A stretch of 64,000 bases of DNA from Elusimicrobiaceae bacterium (GCA_017475405.1 JAFVFN010000018.1:121798-185797); one strand, 5' to 3'; shown: positions 44,002 through 53,596, numbered from the stretch's first letter. Notes: generated from the letters alone by a model not told the origin. A program made the numbers and translations.

Positions 44002-45474
44002 CTATTGTACACTATCTCGTAACACATCCACGATTTTGACCATAGCCCAAGTATCTTGTTCACAATATTTGAGTAGGTCTTTACGTAATTGCTCCAACTC
44101 GGCAGGTGGTAATTTCCCTGCATATAATATATCAAAGGCATCCATAGCATCCCCGCCGTTGGCAACGGCCATTCCGTCATAACTCATTTCCGGCACAAGC
44201 GCGGGCAACACTTTTTTAATAGACCAACTGGCGTGCATTTTGGGATGTAAATAATCCTGCTTAAACACATCCCCCGTATCGGCAAACCGCTCAGTCATCT
44301 CTATTAGGCACTTGGCATCCTTTTCGAGAATGGGCAAATCGTGCGCCATTTCCTTAATGCGGCCTTTCTCAAAACTGGCGTTATGGGCAATAATCGTGCC
44401 CACGTTGCCGATATATTCCAAAAGCGCCTTTATACATCCATAGCGCGGGTCCTCTTTGCCGGTGGAAAGATACTCGTAATGCTCAAACTGACCGTTCGGC
44501 TCGCACTGAACGTGGAGCGAAAACTGAAACGGAATTTGCTGATAGGGCCGTGAGTATTTCCACAAAGGAACGACGGGTTGCGTCGTTTCAAAATCAAGGT
44601 AATACAGCGGATAGTTCAGCTTGTTTAGCCACGCGGCCACAGCGGCCTTATCAATATACGGCTGCTGCGTGCGGCACACCTCTACCCAACGGTTGTATTT
44701 CTCGTTATCAAAACTGTTCGGTGGCAAATCGGCTATACGTAAGATACCTTGTGCCATATACTCCCGCGCCCGGTTACTACGCAAAAGGTCAAATACAGAA
44801 TCCTCAGGCAACTCTTTCCAACAATAGTCGTGGCACTCACAACCATCACAACCCGATTTATCCAATTCCGCTTTTGGCTCTTCTTCGGCAAGTAATTTTT
44901 CAATAGCGGCTAAATTTTCCTCAATATCTGCGTCCGAAAAAAGTTCACTATCCATGGGCGTTAAGAGGAAAAACTGTTTCAAATCCAGCTCGTCCGTTTC
45001 CATAAAATAGTCGGAATTGATGTGCATAAGATAACAATGCTCCGGCGTAACCCCACAGTGGGTAAGCACGTAGCGCTGGATGGAAATATCGTAAAAATAA
45101 ATTTCCGCAATTTTCTTGCCGCTGCTTTTAACTTCCACCAAATTCCACCCGCTAGGCGTTTTTTCCAGAATATCCACAAATACCAAAATACCGTTATAGC
45201 AAAACGCGGCCTCGTAAATAGCCGGCACCCCCTGCGCCATAAGCTCTTGCGTGCGTTTAATGGCCTCTTGTGGATTTTTATAGCCATTTTCAACAAGCAC
45301 TCCGCCCGGGAAAAGTTTCCATGCCAGTTCACCGATATAATGTCCTCTATCAAAGATTTTTTGCTGGGCAGCATCCGGTGGCGTAAGCACCTCTTTTTTG
45401 TTACGATACAGCCACAAACGTTTAGGGCAACTGCGGTATTTTGTATATTGTGACTTGGACAAATTCATAAGCAC
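44002..45474 (-). CDS. DUF2779-type fusion: Cas4-like nuclease plus DnaQ-like exonuclease
   Basis: 490 aa. The N-terminal half resembles Cas4/RecB nucleases: SCPKRLWLY, DILEKTPSGWNLVEVKSSGK (PD-(D/E)XK core) and a Cys cluster GCDGCECHDYC (~210-225) for an iron-sulfur site. The C-terminal half looks like a DEDD exonuclease: YYLDFETTQPVVP, IAHNASFEKGRI and YCEQDTWAMV. The combination suggests processing of foreign or damaged DNA ends. The biological role of the family is not established to my knowledge. Confidence 0.82.
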   Translation of the reverse strand: MLMNLSKSQYTKYRSCPKRLWLYRNKKEVLTPPDAAQQKIFDRGHYIGELAWKLFPGGVLVENGYKNPQEAIKRTQELMAQGVPAIYEAAFCYNGILVFVDILEKTPSGWNLVEVKSSGKKIAEIYFYDISIQRYVLTHCGVTPEHCYLMHINSDYFMETDELDLKQFFLLTPMDSELFSDADIEENLAAIEKLLAEEEPKAELDKSGCDGCECHDYCWKELPEDSVFDLLRSNRAREYMAQGILRIADLPPNSFDNEKYNRWVEVCRTQQPYIDKAAVAAWLNKLNYPLYYLDFETTQPVVPLWKYSRPYQQIPFQFSLHVQCEPNGQFEHYEYLSTGKEDPRYGCIKALLEYIGNVGTIIAHNASFEKGRIKEMAHDLPILEKDAKCLIEMTERFADTGDVFKQDYLHPKMHASWSIKKVLPALVPEMSYDGMAVANGGDAMDAFDILYAGKLPPAELEQLRKDLLKYCEQDTWAMVKIVDVLRDSVQ

Positions 45475-45496
45475 CTCTTACCTAATCTTACTACTT

Positions 45497-45805
45497 CTAA
45501 AAGGCAAAAAACAAAATACTGAGTAATTTGCCGTCTTTATCGTATAAATCGCAACTGTAAGCAATATCCCGTTTACTCCATTCTCGCCAATTTCCCTCCA
45601 CGTCCTGTACAAAAAAATGCAATTCCCCCTTATCATCTTTTGTTTGACGGAATTTAAAGTATCCCTTGTCTGAATCAAAAGTTCGGCCCCAAACTACTTT
45701 TTCCCAAGGAATGCCTTTTCTAATCATACCAGCAGGGCCACCGTGAACATTAAAAATCAAGTTTTCAAACCGCTGCATATTGCCTTTAATAGATTCAAAT
45801 TTCAT
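45497..45805 (-). CDS. Element protein, unknown function
   Basis: 102 aa from ATG 45805 (GGAGG 9 nt upstream; an ATG two codons earlier is also possible). Rich in Lys/Asp/Trp, soluble. The ELHFFVQDVEGNWREWSKRD segment and its tail resemble the end of the upstream 231-aa protein (WWNLYDKKGNLVS against SCDLYDKDGKLLS), so the two may be related modules. It overlaps that gene by 11 nt. Confidence 0.6.
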   Translation of the reverse strand: MKFESIKGNMQRFENLIFNVHGGPAGMIRKGIPWEKVVWGRTFDSDKGYFKFRQTKDDKGELHFFVQDVEGNWREWSKRDIAYSCDLYDKDGKLLSILFFAF

Positions 45806-46490
45806 ACTCATCGTCCTCCTCAGTTTTATAATCAGATGCTTTGCTTACTAAATTGCCCTTTTTATCATACAAATTCCACCAAGTTACCACACTTTTTACG
45901 GACATAATGTGTTTTACGCGAAATTCGGTTACTTCCAGTTTATCTTCTCCCACTTGCTTAACAGTATACTTTTTATTAATGGCCTCATCTTTGGCATATT
46001 TTACATTTGCCCAATCTATAGGATGTTTAAGTACAAACGGTTTTTTGTCCTCCTCGTCCCATTTGGCAAATAATTTCTTGTAATGTTCATGCAGAAGCAT
46101 ATCTTCCACAAAAAAGGCTTCGCACCGCGGCAAATAATCCTCGTCTAGCTGATGATTTTGCGCACATGTTTTAAGGTCATTCCAATAATCCTCATAGGTA
46201 TATCCCTTGGAACCAATCCAAGATATTTCCGGCTCCTCGTCATAATAAAAGCGGTTCTCCGCACGGTTCCAATGGCGGTAATCATAAATTGAGATTTCAA
46301 AAAGAACACCCAAAATTGTTACGGCTATACTGGGCCCGGCATGGTCTGTATGCCGACGCCATTTACACTCTATTTCAAAGGCCTCACAACCGAAATACGC
46401 AATCTGCATATCTATGGCTTTATACTTCATCCCTAAAAAATTGTGAACCACCTTACTCCAATCTATTTTTTCAATATATTTCCAAAACAT
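45795..46490 (-). CDS. Element protein, unknown function
   Basis: 231 aa, acidic, aromatic-rich, soluble. It ends in an EEDDEYEI tail that overlaps the start of the next gene. Ribosome-binding site AGGAGTAGGT follows a GC-rich hairpin (46504-46530) that may attenuate read-through from the zinc-ribbon gene. Not recognised. Confidence 0.62.
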   Translation of the reverse strand: MFWKYIEKIDWSKVVHNFLGMKYKAIDMQIAYFGCEAFEIECKWRRHTDHAGPSIAVTILGVLFEISIYDYRHWNRAENRFYYDEEPEISWIGSKGYTYEDYWNDLKTCAQNHQLDEDYLPRCEAFFVEDMLLHEHYKKLFAKWDEEDKKPFVLKHPIDWANVKYAKDEAINKKYTVKQVGEDKLEVTEFRVKHIMSVKSVVTWWNLYDKKGNLVSKASDYKTEEDDEYEI

Positions 46491-46541
46491 ACCTACTCCT
46501 ATCCCGCCCTCGGTTGGGAGGACGGGGACTAATACAAATGT

Positions 46542-46655
46542 TTAGTACTTCCGGCTCAAAAATCCTCCGCAAACCGGACATTTGGTATTTAAAGTTGGAT
46601 TTGCAAAGGTAAATACCTGATGACATTTATTACATTCATACTTTGTTTCTGGCAT
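46542..46655 (-). CDS. Zinc-ribbon microprotein (37 aa)
   Basis: MPETKYECNKCHQVFTFANP then a second CPVCGG pair: two CxxC knuckles, resembling FmdB/rubredoxin-like ribbons. The start at 46655 is chosen for AGGAGAAAAATT just upstream; a longer start would swallow the promoter. Preceded by operator site 4. Confidence 0.75.
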   Translation of the reverse strand: MPETKYECNKCHQVFTFANPTLNTKCPVCGGFLSRKY

Positions 46656-46683
46656 AATTTTTCTCCTATATAGTTTTACTGCA

Positions 46684-46721
46684 CTTATAGGATAATAAAT
46701 CAGCGCGACAACATAGTGTCG
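46684..46721 (-). promoter_or_regulatory. Operator-promoter, site 4
   Basis: CGACA ACATAG TGTCG (46706-46721). Minus-strand TTGTCG, 16-nt spacer, TATAAG (46684-46689), feeding the zinc-ribbon gene. Same geometry as site 1. Confidence 0.68.
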
Positions 46722-46939
46722 TAGTATATATACTCGGGAATATCCATTTTTTAACAAAATATATCCTTACGCAATATTTTCCTTATTTTTTGCTATTTTC
46801 TAACAAAAACGCTTTTACTTATTCAAATAACAGATTTACATTCCCTAAATTTTTTTATGTAAATAGCGTGATTAACTATCAGTAAAAAGTTAACTCCTAA
46901 ATTAAGATATCAATTCTAAATGCTTAATTTCTTCTCCAT

Positions 46940-49804
46940 TTACAATATTTTAAGTAAATCTTGTACTTCTTTTACAGTATTAATTAAACGCCATTCTACA
47001 TTATGAACTTTTTTAAACAATTTACCTTGTGCCTCAACAGCTCTTTTTTCCGTTCCGCGCATATCTTTGGCTTTAGTTTCCAATAATACATATAAATTTT
47101 TTCCATTGCCTTTTTGTACCACATAGACAAAATCAGGGGTGGTGCTTCCTCCTGTATAGGTGGGCACTTTAATCGCCCGACGAGGAAGTTTGCCAAATAC
47201 AATAATCTTTTCTGGTGGACTGATTTTTAATATTTCGTGTTCTGGGTTTTCACTATCATAGGCGAGTGGTCTATCATATAAATTTCTCTTATCTTCATCT
47301 ATATCAGTGGCTTCAAAATTCCCCACGTCACCAGCTGGTAATTCTGTAACAAAACTTCCATTTTTAAGAACAAATGTATCAACAGTAAAATCTAATGCAT
47401 TATAATCATATTTGGCGGCAAAAGTTTCGGCAAATTTTTCACACCAAACATTTATTATTTTTTCAAGCGAATTATAATTTAATTTCGTGTTGATTTCAGC
47501 TTTACCAACACCCTTTTCTGACAACTCTGTTAAAACCTTCCATAATTGTGTATGTATTGTTTGTACTGGAAGGGCAGTACGGATGGCTATTTTTTTCACA
47601 AACTCACCATACTGCAGTTTACCAATTAAATTTGGATTAGCTATTGTCAATTTTTTCTCTATATAAATAATTTTTTCTTCTGTTGTTTTTTGGGTTTGCT
47701 TAATAACGACATCTATGTTTTTGTTATCATCAAAAATGCCTTCTGTTTTTAAAGTTTGGTAAAACAGTTGATCCATTTCCCCTCGATCAATTCGCTCAAA
47801 AAACAACATATAGCGCTTAGATACTTCTTGCCAAAATGATTTTATCTTTTGCCAATTTTCGGTACGCAATTTGATTTTCTTTTGCTTTTCTTTTGTTGTC
47901 GGAGAAGTTACCTTCCCTTGCTTCAGCTGCGCTTGTAGTAGTTCTGGATACATAGCGATAAGTTTTTCATAACCGCCCTCTTGAAAATCATTATTTCTAT
48001 GGATAATTTCCACCTTGTCTAATTGTGACAATAAACTATTTTCAGACAGATGCCTATTATCGCAGATAATTTTAATCATTTCAGCCGTCAAAGTTTGCGT
48101 ATTCAAAATAACTTTTGCGTCCTGATTAATTTCGCTTACCAATTTATTGGCAAACTCTCGTTCATTCCAACCGACAATAAAATTCAATCGCCATTCACCA
48201 GACAGTCTATTTCCTTGCTCGTCAACGGGTAAACGCAAACCCCGTCCAACCTCTTGTATTTTGCTGATTTCACTCCCACTTGTTCGTAACTTACAAATAG
48301 TAAATACGTTAGGGTTGTCCCACCCCTCCCGCAGGGTCCATTTTGAAAAGAAAAATCGTCTTATATTCCATCTTCCGTCCTCTTTTTTTAACGAGAGGGT
48401 ACGTTCTTTATGCAATATATCTTCCCGCTCGTCTGCAATGGCACTTTCATCTGGTTCACCCCAATCTTTTGCAAAATATCCACCATGCGCCAATGATAAA
48501 TCATTTTTTGTTTCCAGCAAAAAGTCATGATATTCACCAGAGGGATACTCTTTTAATAGATTTTCAAGTTTTACTTTAAGTAATTTTTCAAAAGTCGTTT
48601 TCAACCACCCTTGTTCATTTCGATAACTTTTGATACTGTCAATAAAAAATAAAGCAATTGTTTTGACCTTGTATCCTTGTCCGCCTCTATGAAAATTTTC
48701 TATCTCGGCCTTAAAATGCGCGTCTAATGCCAAGTTAATAAGTAGTTCCTGATAGGAATTACTGAAAACGCCTTCTATCAATTCCATCCCTGTTTGAAGT
48801 TCTAAATCATTAGAAAGTTTTCCGTCAGATTCATAGGTTACATTGCCCTGAAAACCAACTCCAAGTGCGCTTAAACTCTCTCCCGCACGAATTCTGACCC
48901 CGTTGCTAAAAACCACTTCATTTTTGCTAATGCTCTTAATTTTATAGATCTGTTTATGAGCCCCTTCTGGCAATTGTGGAATATCCACACTAACCCCTTT
49001 GACTAAATCTTGATTAAAAGCGTCTACTGCCCCCAAATCAAACTGTGGCTCATCTTGATAAAAGTCAGGTTTCTCTAGTGCCTTTTTCCCTTTACCGATT
49101 TTAACTGTTGGAAATGTCGCGCCGAAACGTATAATTATTTGCGGATTTATTTTTTCTATAATATTTGTATAGCTTTTACCGTCTTTTTTTAATCTATGCG
49201 GTTCATCAATTATCAGTACAGGCAAGGTTTCTTTTAACGCTTCAACAGGACAAGTTAGGCCATTAAATAAAGTTTGGTCGTAATCATTCCGAAATAAGGC
49301 CCCATCTTTCCTATCCAGATAGCCTTTATCGCACAATAACAAACATTGAATTGTATTTCTATCAATTTTAGTAGCATCGCAAAATTGCAATAGAGTAGCT
49401 GGAAAGTTTTTGCGTTTCCCTTTTTTACTGCTAAAATCGCCTGAACCAATAACTTGCAATTCTATCTTTTTATTGGGAAAGAATTTTGCAAAATGTTGCC
49501 TAGCATAATCGCTTTTAATAAAATTTTCAGTACCTGCCTTAATAGCTAAAGAAGGCACAACAATAATAAACTTATAAAGACCAAATTGTTTATGCAATTC
49601 ATACATAGCACGGGTATAGACGTATGTTTTTCCCGTCCCCGTTTCCATTTTAATATCTAAAAAATGCCGTTGGTCATGGGCATTTTGTAAAATTGGATTA
49701 GCATAACTTGGGCTTTGCTTCGCCTCTTCTATTGGAGGGAAACTATTCAAAATGACATCTAATGCTTGTCTTTGGTGGGGTAATTCCTGTAAATGTATTT
49801 TCAT
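46940..49804 (-). CDS. Type III restriction enzyme, Res subunit
   Basis: 954 aa. SF2 helicase/translocase: Walker A METGTGKT (53-60), DEPH box (~198), and the helicase C region SKWTLREGWDNPNVF and QEVGRGLRLPV. C-terminal nuclease with TPDFVYVV and LLETKAKD (PD...ExK). ATP-dependent cleavage needs the Mod partner, encoded 2 nt upstream in the same operon. The gene appears intact. Confidence 0.95.
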   Translation of the reverse strand: MKIHLQELPHQRQALDVILNSFPPIEEAKQSPSYANPILQNAHDQRHFLDIKMETGTGKTYVYTRAMYELHKQFGLYKFIIVVPSLAIKAGTENFIKSDYARQHFAKFFPNKKIELQVIGSGDFSSKKGKRKNFPATLLQFCDATKIDRNTIQCLLLCDKGYLDRKDGALFRNDYDQTLFNGLTCPVEALKETLPVLIIDEPHRLKKDGKSYTNIIEKINPQIIIRFGATFPTVKIGKGKKALEKPDFYQDEPQFDLGAVDAFNQDLVKGVSVDIPQLPEGAHKQIYKIKSISKNEVVFSNGVRIRAGESLSALGVGFQGNVTYESDGKLSNDLELQTGMELIEGVFSNSYQELLINLALDAHFKAEIENFHRGGQGYKVKTIALFFIDSIKSYRNEQGWLKTTFEKLLKVKLENLLKEYPSGEYHDFLLETKNDLSLAHGGYFAKDWGEPDESAIADEREDILHKERTLSLKKEDGRWNIRRFFFSKWTLREGWDNPNVFTICKLRTSGSEISKIQEVGRGLRLPVDEQGNRLSGEWRLNFIVGWNEREFANKLVSEINQDAKVILNTQTLTAEMIKIICDNRHLSENSLLSQLDKVEIIHRNNDFQEGGYEKLIAMYPELLQAQLKQGKVTSPTTKEKQKKIKLRTENWQKIKSFWQEVSKRYMLFFERIDRGEMDQLFYQTLKTEGIFDDNKNIDVVIKQTQKTTEEKIIYIEKKLTIANPNLIGKLQYGEFVKKIAIRTALPVQTIHTQLWKVLTELSEKGVGKAEINTKLNYNSLEKIINVWCEKFAETFAAKYDYNALDFTVDTFVLKNGSFVTELPAGDVGNFEATDIDEDKRNLYDRPLAYDSENPEHEILKISPPEKIIVFGKLPRRAIKVPTYTGGSTTPDFVYVVQKGNGKNLYVLLETKAKDMRGTEKRAVEAQGKLFKKVHNVEWRLINTVKEVQDLLKIL

Positions 49805-49806
49805 GT

Positions 49807-51534
49807 TTAATATCTCTTTTCTACTTTTACATGATTGAGACTTTGGTTTACATTAATTTCCAATTCTTCCATACTTTCTAACGTAAAAGAATAGCCAAAG
49901 CAAATAATGGTATTCAGGTTCAACTTATTCTTCCCGGCCAAATTCAATAGGGTCTGCGTTTGTTCTTTCCCCCAACCCTGTTTTATTAGATAAAGAACCG
50001 AATTATCACAATAATATGCCCTATAACCAGCCAGGTCAATTTCTTGCGGTTTATCGGTCAGCTTATATCCGTCTGCCACCAACCACGTCGTTAATAACAC
50101 GTCCTCTCCTCCAAGTTCCTCTACCATGTCTTCCGCGATTAATGCGGGTTGTTTAGGGTCAAATTCGGTTATTTTGTCTAATGTTACAGCATTTGGCTCT
50201 TTAATGTAATAATGCTTAAAACCGCTTGTATCTCCTAATTCTTTTGCTGCATATTCAATTCGCGCACGCGATACTTGATCAATTGTTTCATACCCTGCAT
50301 TATAAGTTTTTTCAAAGTTTTCTTTTGCCTTTTTATTCCCACTTTTATCTACTTCCCAAGTAGGTTCGTCTAACTGCACAAGTATCCAACGGCGATTTCC
50401 TCCATCTTCAGAATTTAATTTCATAACCGCATGGGCTGTGCTTCCAGAACCGCCAAAGAAATCTAATACAACAGCATTTTTATTTGGAGAAGATTTAATG
50501 ATCCGACTGATTAATTTAATTGATTTTTGCCCTTTAAATTCGTCTATTCCCAACATTTTAGATACTTTTTCATGCGAAAAAGATTCAATAGCGATACTAT
50601 TTAATTTGTCATAACTTGAACAATTCCAAGTGTCTTCTATCGGATATTTTTCGGGCAAACCTATCGTATCAGCTTTATTTATAAATTCTTGTGCCTTTTT
50701 TTTATCAATTCCCATATCTATTAAATCTTTTAGCAAAACCTGTTTTGGATTTATAACTTTCTGGGAATTTTTATCTTTAAACGAATTAAATCTACTGCCG
50801 AAGTCTTCCTGGGTCGTATAGGCATTAGTTTTATTAAAAAACACTTTATCTTTACACTTAGTGTAGTATAGAATAGTATCATGATTTCGTACAAAATTAT
50901 CTATGTTTTCTCCCGATTTAAAACCAGATACCCACCCAATTCGCCATATTATCTCCCGCTGAAAATTTCTTTCACCAAAAATTTCATCGCACAATAATTT
51001 CAAATTAGCTTGTTCATTATAATCTATGTTAATAAAAATAACCCCTGTATCTTTGAGAAGCTTGCTGGCTATTTTTAGACGAGGGTACATAAATGTTAGC
51101 CAAGCAGAATGGGAACTTTTACCATTAATGCTATGTAAACGTTTAATTTCGTCGTCTGTAAGACTCAAAGTGTCCTTTAATTGCTCGTCTGTAAATTCAA
51201 ATTTGTCATTATAAATAAAGCCATCTGAACCAGTATTATACGGAGGGTCAATATAAATAACATCAACGCTATTATAGTACGCATTTTGTAAATGCTTGAG
51301 GACAGGTAAATTGTCTCCCGTAATAAAAATATTTTGACTATTTAGATTTTCGGACAGATTATTCCATTCTGTATTAGGAACAAGCAATGTTTCAGTCGGC
51401 AAATCGGCAATAAATTTGGCATAGTTTTTGCCAATAAAACGCAACTGATATGCGTCTTGAAATTCGGTTTTATCCACATTATCCATTTTTGCCGAATTGA
51501 TTTTCTCATGAATTGCTTTTAAACCTTCCCCCAT
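49807..51534 (-). CDS. Type III modification methyltransferase, Mod subunit
   Basis: 575 aa adenine-N6 methyltransferase using SAM. Catalytic DPPYNTG at 96-102 precedes the SAM-binding FGGSGSTAHAV, the beta-class order normal for type III Mod; the target-recognition region lies between. Methylates the host and guides Res. Ribosome-binding site TAGGAGGG. The gene is preceded by a ~220-nt structured leader of the pilin-leader type. I see no simple-sequence repeat inside the gene. Confidence 0.95.
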   Translation of the reverse strand: MGEGLKAIHEKINSAKMDNVDKTEFQDAYQLRFIGKNYAKFIADLPTETLLVPNTEWNNLSENLNSQNIFITGDNLPVLKHLQNAYYNSVDVIYIDPPYNTGSDGFIYNDKFEFTDEQLKDTLSLTDDEIKRLHSINGKSSHSAWLTFMYPRLKIASKLLKDTGVIFINIDYNEQANLKLLCDEIFGERNFQREIIWRIGWVSGFKSGENIDNFVRNHDTILYYTKCKDKVFFNKTNAYTTQEDFGSRFNSFKDKNSQKVINPKQVLLKDLIDMGIDKKKAQEFINKADTIGLPEKYPIEDTWNCSSYDKLNSIAIESFSHEKVSKMLGIDEFKGQKSIKLISRIIKSSPNKNAVVLDFFGGSGSTAHAVMKLNSEDGGNRRWILVQLDEPTWEVDKSGNKKAKENFEKTYNAGYETIDQVSRARIEYAAKELGDTSGFKHYYIKEPNAVTLDKITEFDPKQPALIAEDMVEELGGEDVLLTTWLVADGYKLTDKPQEIDLAGYRAYYCDNSVLYLIKQGWGKEQTQTLLNLAGKNKLNLNTIICFGYSFTLESMEELEINVNQSLNHVKVEKRY

Positions 51535-51556
51535 ATATCCCTCCTAAATTACATAA

Positions 51557-51756
51557 CAAAAAAAGGCAACTGCTATTTGAGGATTGCAAAACTCTCAAAT
51601 AACAGTCGCCTACCTATATGATTATCAATCAAATATAGGATTATGGCTAGTATCATTGGGTAATTAATCCAATACTACTAGCTATAGCGACAGTTCTCGG
51701 TTTTGCAATCCTTCTACTTTCGTAAAAGAGTGGGGTTATATCCCCTCCAAAAACAG
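51557..51756 (-). ncRNA. Leader RNA copy E, before mod
   Basis: Same architecture as the pilin leaders. P1 GTTTTTGG (51754 down) with CCGAGAAC (51700 down), and the first strand keeps CTGTTTTTGG; P2 GGGG/CCCC; P3 CTTTTAC GAAA GTAGAAG; 12-bp pseudoknot GGATTGCAAAAC (51711 down) with GTTTTGCAATCC (51592 down). Junction hairpins are GCTAGTAGTATTGG with its partner, and CCTATAT/ATATAGG, closed by GTCGC/GCGAC. The last hairpin is an ~18-bp stem followed by seven U. GCGAC is shared by junction and terminator, so they compete. Confidence 0.72.
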
Positions 51757-51824
51757 TATCAATTGTAATCAAGCCACTTTTAAGGCTTGGGTTAAAATTA
51801 ACTCCTTAACATTAATATAGTTTT

Positions 51825-51853
51825 ATTATAAAATTTTTGAACTATTATGCCAA
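51825..51853 (-). promoter_or_regulatory. Promoter of the mod-res operon
   Basis: TTGGCA (51848-51853), 17-nt spacer, TATAAT (51825-51830) on the minus strand, ~60 nt before the leader P1. The best-scoring promoter by eye in the element. Confidence 0.72.
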
Positions 51854-51856
51854 TAC

Positions 51857-52154
51857 TCTTGACTGATTTAGCAATTTGGTCATATGCACAAGAGAAAATG
51901 TATTATCCCTGTTTGAGCATTCTTTTTTATCAAAACTCCTTCTCAAATTAATTTTATTTAAAATATAATACTTTTTCCACAATTTAGGACTTTAATGGAA
52001 TAAGAAAGTAACCATTTATAGCCAAAATGTGGTTTCCCGGAAATTAAAAAGTTTTTCAGTATAATATTATATGCACAATCAAAAAACCCACCCCTTAAAA
52101 CCAAAATTAAACCACTGAAACACTTCAAGTGAGACAGTAAAAGAGGCAAAAATA
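51857..52154. other. AT-rich intergenic region before the Rep-like gene
   Basis: No gene recognised. TATAAT at 52060-52065 may be the -10 for the downstream small ORF and Rep. Short dyads such as CACTTCAAGTG are present. An origin of replication could lie here given the Rep-like gene, but nothing proves it. Confidence 0.3.
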
Positions 52155-52256
52155 ATGAAGTATTGTATACAAGGCAAAACCTGCTTTACAACTCAAAGTA
52201 GTTATAAAGCTAATATGCAATCTCTATACGGTTGCTATACAGAGGAGTGGCTATGA
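52155..52256 (+). CDS. Small ORF coupled to the Rep-like gene (33 aa)
   Basis: MKYCIQGKTCFTTQSSYKAN continues for 13 residues and ends in EEWL. Ribosome-binding site AGAGG precedes it. Its stop overlaps the ATG of the next gene (ATGA), so its translation could deliver ribosomes to that gene. Leader peptide or small protein. Confidence 0.4.
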   Translation: MKYCIQGKTCFTTQSSYKANMQSLYGCYTEEWL

Positions 52257-53344
52257 TAGATAAATTGGGATGGTATTTAGAACCGGATGAATTTGATGTC
52301 AAAGCGCACTACTTAACTGGAAGACGTAATGTTAATGATTGGAAACCAAATGCAAAAGAAACATATAAGAACTGGTACTTTCCTCACATAAAACCACAGG
52401 GATGTTCGCTGATGATACATACTTGTCCAGCAAAAACTTTGTTTGGACATAATTTAAAAAATGTCGTTCCTAGTGATTTGGATGAATTTTTGGAAAGGAC
52501 CATACAACAGTTAGATGCACTAGGTATTGAAGTTTCTAAAGAAACCTTACGTTCCAAACGACTATCCATTCTTCATGTAAATCAATTAGTGGGAATCCCA
52601 TTAACTATTGATTGTTGTACGCGGATGTTACAAACAGCAGAAAAATACGGAAGATTAGAACGAGGAGTTTCTCTATACCCGGAAAATGGAATTTGTGTGT
52701 TTAACAATCTTAGCCACCGCAAGTTAAAAATCTATGATAAAACTGCTGAAGCATTAAAACAACCTTTGGCTATGGAACAGGCCAAAGAACTACAAAAAAA
52801 ACATAAAACACTTCTACAAGTAGAATTCCAAATGGAATATGCTAGGGAAATTGAACGTGAATACTCCTTACAAAAAATCAAATTGGAAAATACACTTGAA
52901 AATGCATTTAACCCAATTGTTGCTCGTAAAATATTAGATGCTAGAGCGAGAGAATGGTTAAATCACATATGTATTATTGACTCTCCCGACTATCAACTAC
53001 TTGAAACTACGGAGATTATTTGTCAAAACAATAATATTCACGGTATACAAGCCAGAAGTTCTTTACTGGGTTGTCTATGGTTATGTAAACAATACGGACT
53101 ATATAATGCATTGAAGTACATTTCTCGTTGGACCGATCATAAAACGGCTTCTAAACATTGTAAGAAAATAAAAAAATTATTTTTGATGTTTAGTGAAGAA
53201 AGGGATAAATCCACACTTGAAAATGCGATTTTAGCCGCTATTCAAAATATAGGGGAAGAATCTTCCCCCTCATGGCAATGTAATACTACATCTAATTCGT
53301 TGAGCATTGAAACTCTTTCCTACAAGGAGCTAAAAACATGCTAA
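52253..53344 (+). CDS. Replication-initiator-like protein (phage gpII/X or RCR Rep type)
   Basis: 363 aa from ATG 52253 (AGAGGAG 5 nt upstream). Features resemble phage/plasmid replication proteins of the gpII/X family: KRLSILHVNQLVGIP, NLSHRKLKIYDKTAEALK (the conserved K-x-YDK-xx-E block) and LLQVEFQMEYAREIE. No classical HUH motif is evident to me, so the family call is tentative. Overlaps the next gene by 7 nt. It could support excised replication of the element. Confidence 0.5.
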   Translation: MIDKLGWYLEPDEFDVKAHYLTGRRNVNDWKPNAKETYKNWYFPHIKPQGCSLMIHTCPAKTLFGHNLKNVVPSDLDEFLERTIQQLDALGIEVSKETLRSKRLSILHVNQLVGIPLTIDCCTRMLQTAEKYGRLERGVSLYPENGICVFNNLSHRKLKIYDKTAEALKQPLAMEQAKELQKKHKTLLQVEFQMEYAREIEREYSLQKIKLENTLENAFNPIVARKILDARAREWLNHICIIDSPDYQLLETTEIICQNNNIHGIQARSSLLGCLWLCKQYGLYNALKYISRWTDHKTASKHCKKIKKLFLMFSEERDKSTLENAILAAIQNIGEESSPSWQCNTTSNSLSIETLSYKELKTC

Positions 53345-53577
53345 AACAAAATATCCAAGACAATACCTTTAAACAATTCCACCAACTTACCAAACGGTTA
53401 TTTACCGCTAAAGAATTGGCGGAGTATATCGGTTGGCCTATAGCCACTATTTACTCCCAAAAATGCCGAGGAATATTCCCAAAGCAAAGTATAGTCAGAT
53501 TCGCCCACTCACGCAAGCTGTTTTTTGACAAGCAGATTATAGACGAGTGGATTGACGAACAACATCTATACCGCTAA
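53338..53577 (+). CDS. AlpA/excisionase-like small DNA-binding protein
   Basis: 79 aa with a winged-helix/MerR-like motif LFTAKELAEYIGWPIATIYS followed by FPKQSIVRFAHSRKLFFDKQ and an IIDEWID tail, typical of AlpA-type proteins that control excision in integrative elements. Co-transcribed with the Rep-like gene. Confidence 0.75.
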   Translation: MLKQNIQDNTFKQFHQLTKRLFTAKELAEYIGWPIATIYSQKCRGIFPKQSIVRFAHSRKLFFDKQIIDEWIDEQHLYR

Positions 53578-53596
53578 AAAGATAGGGTATGCGAAA

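Noticed and set aside
51557..51756. Inverted repeats as a rolling-circle origin or transposon end
   Set aside because: The U-tract, the distance to the mod start, the promoter upstream and the match to the pilin leader layout fit an mRNA leader better.
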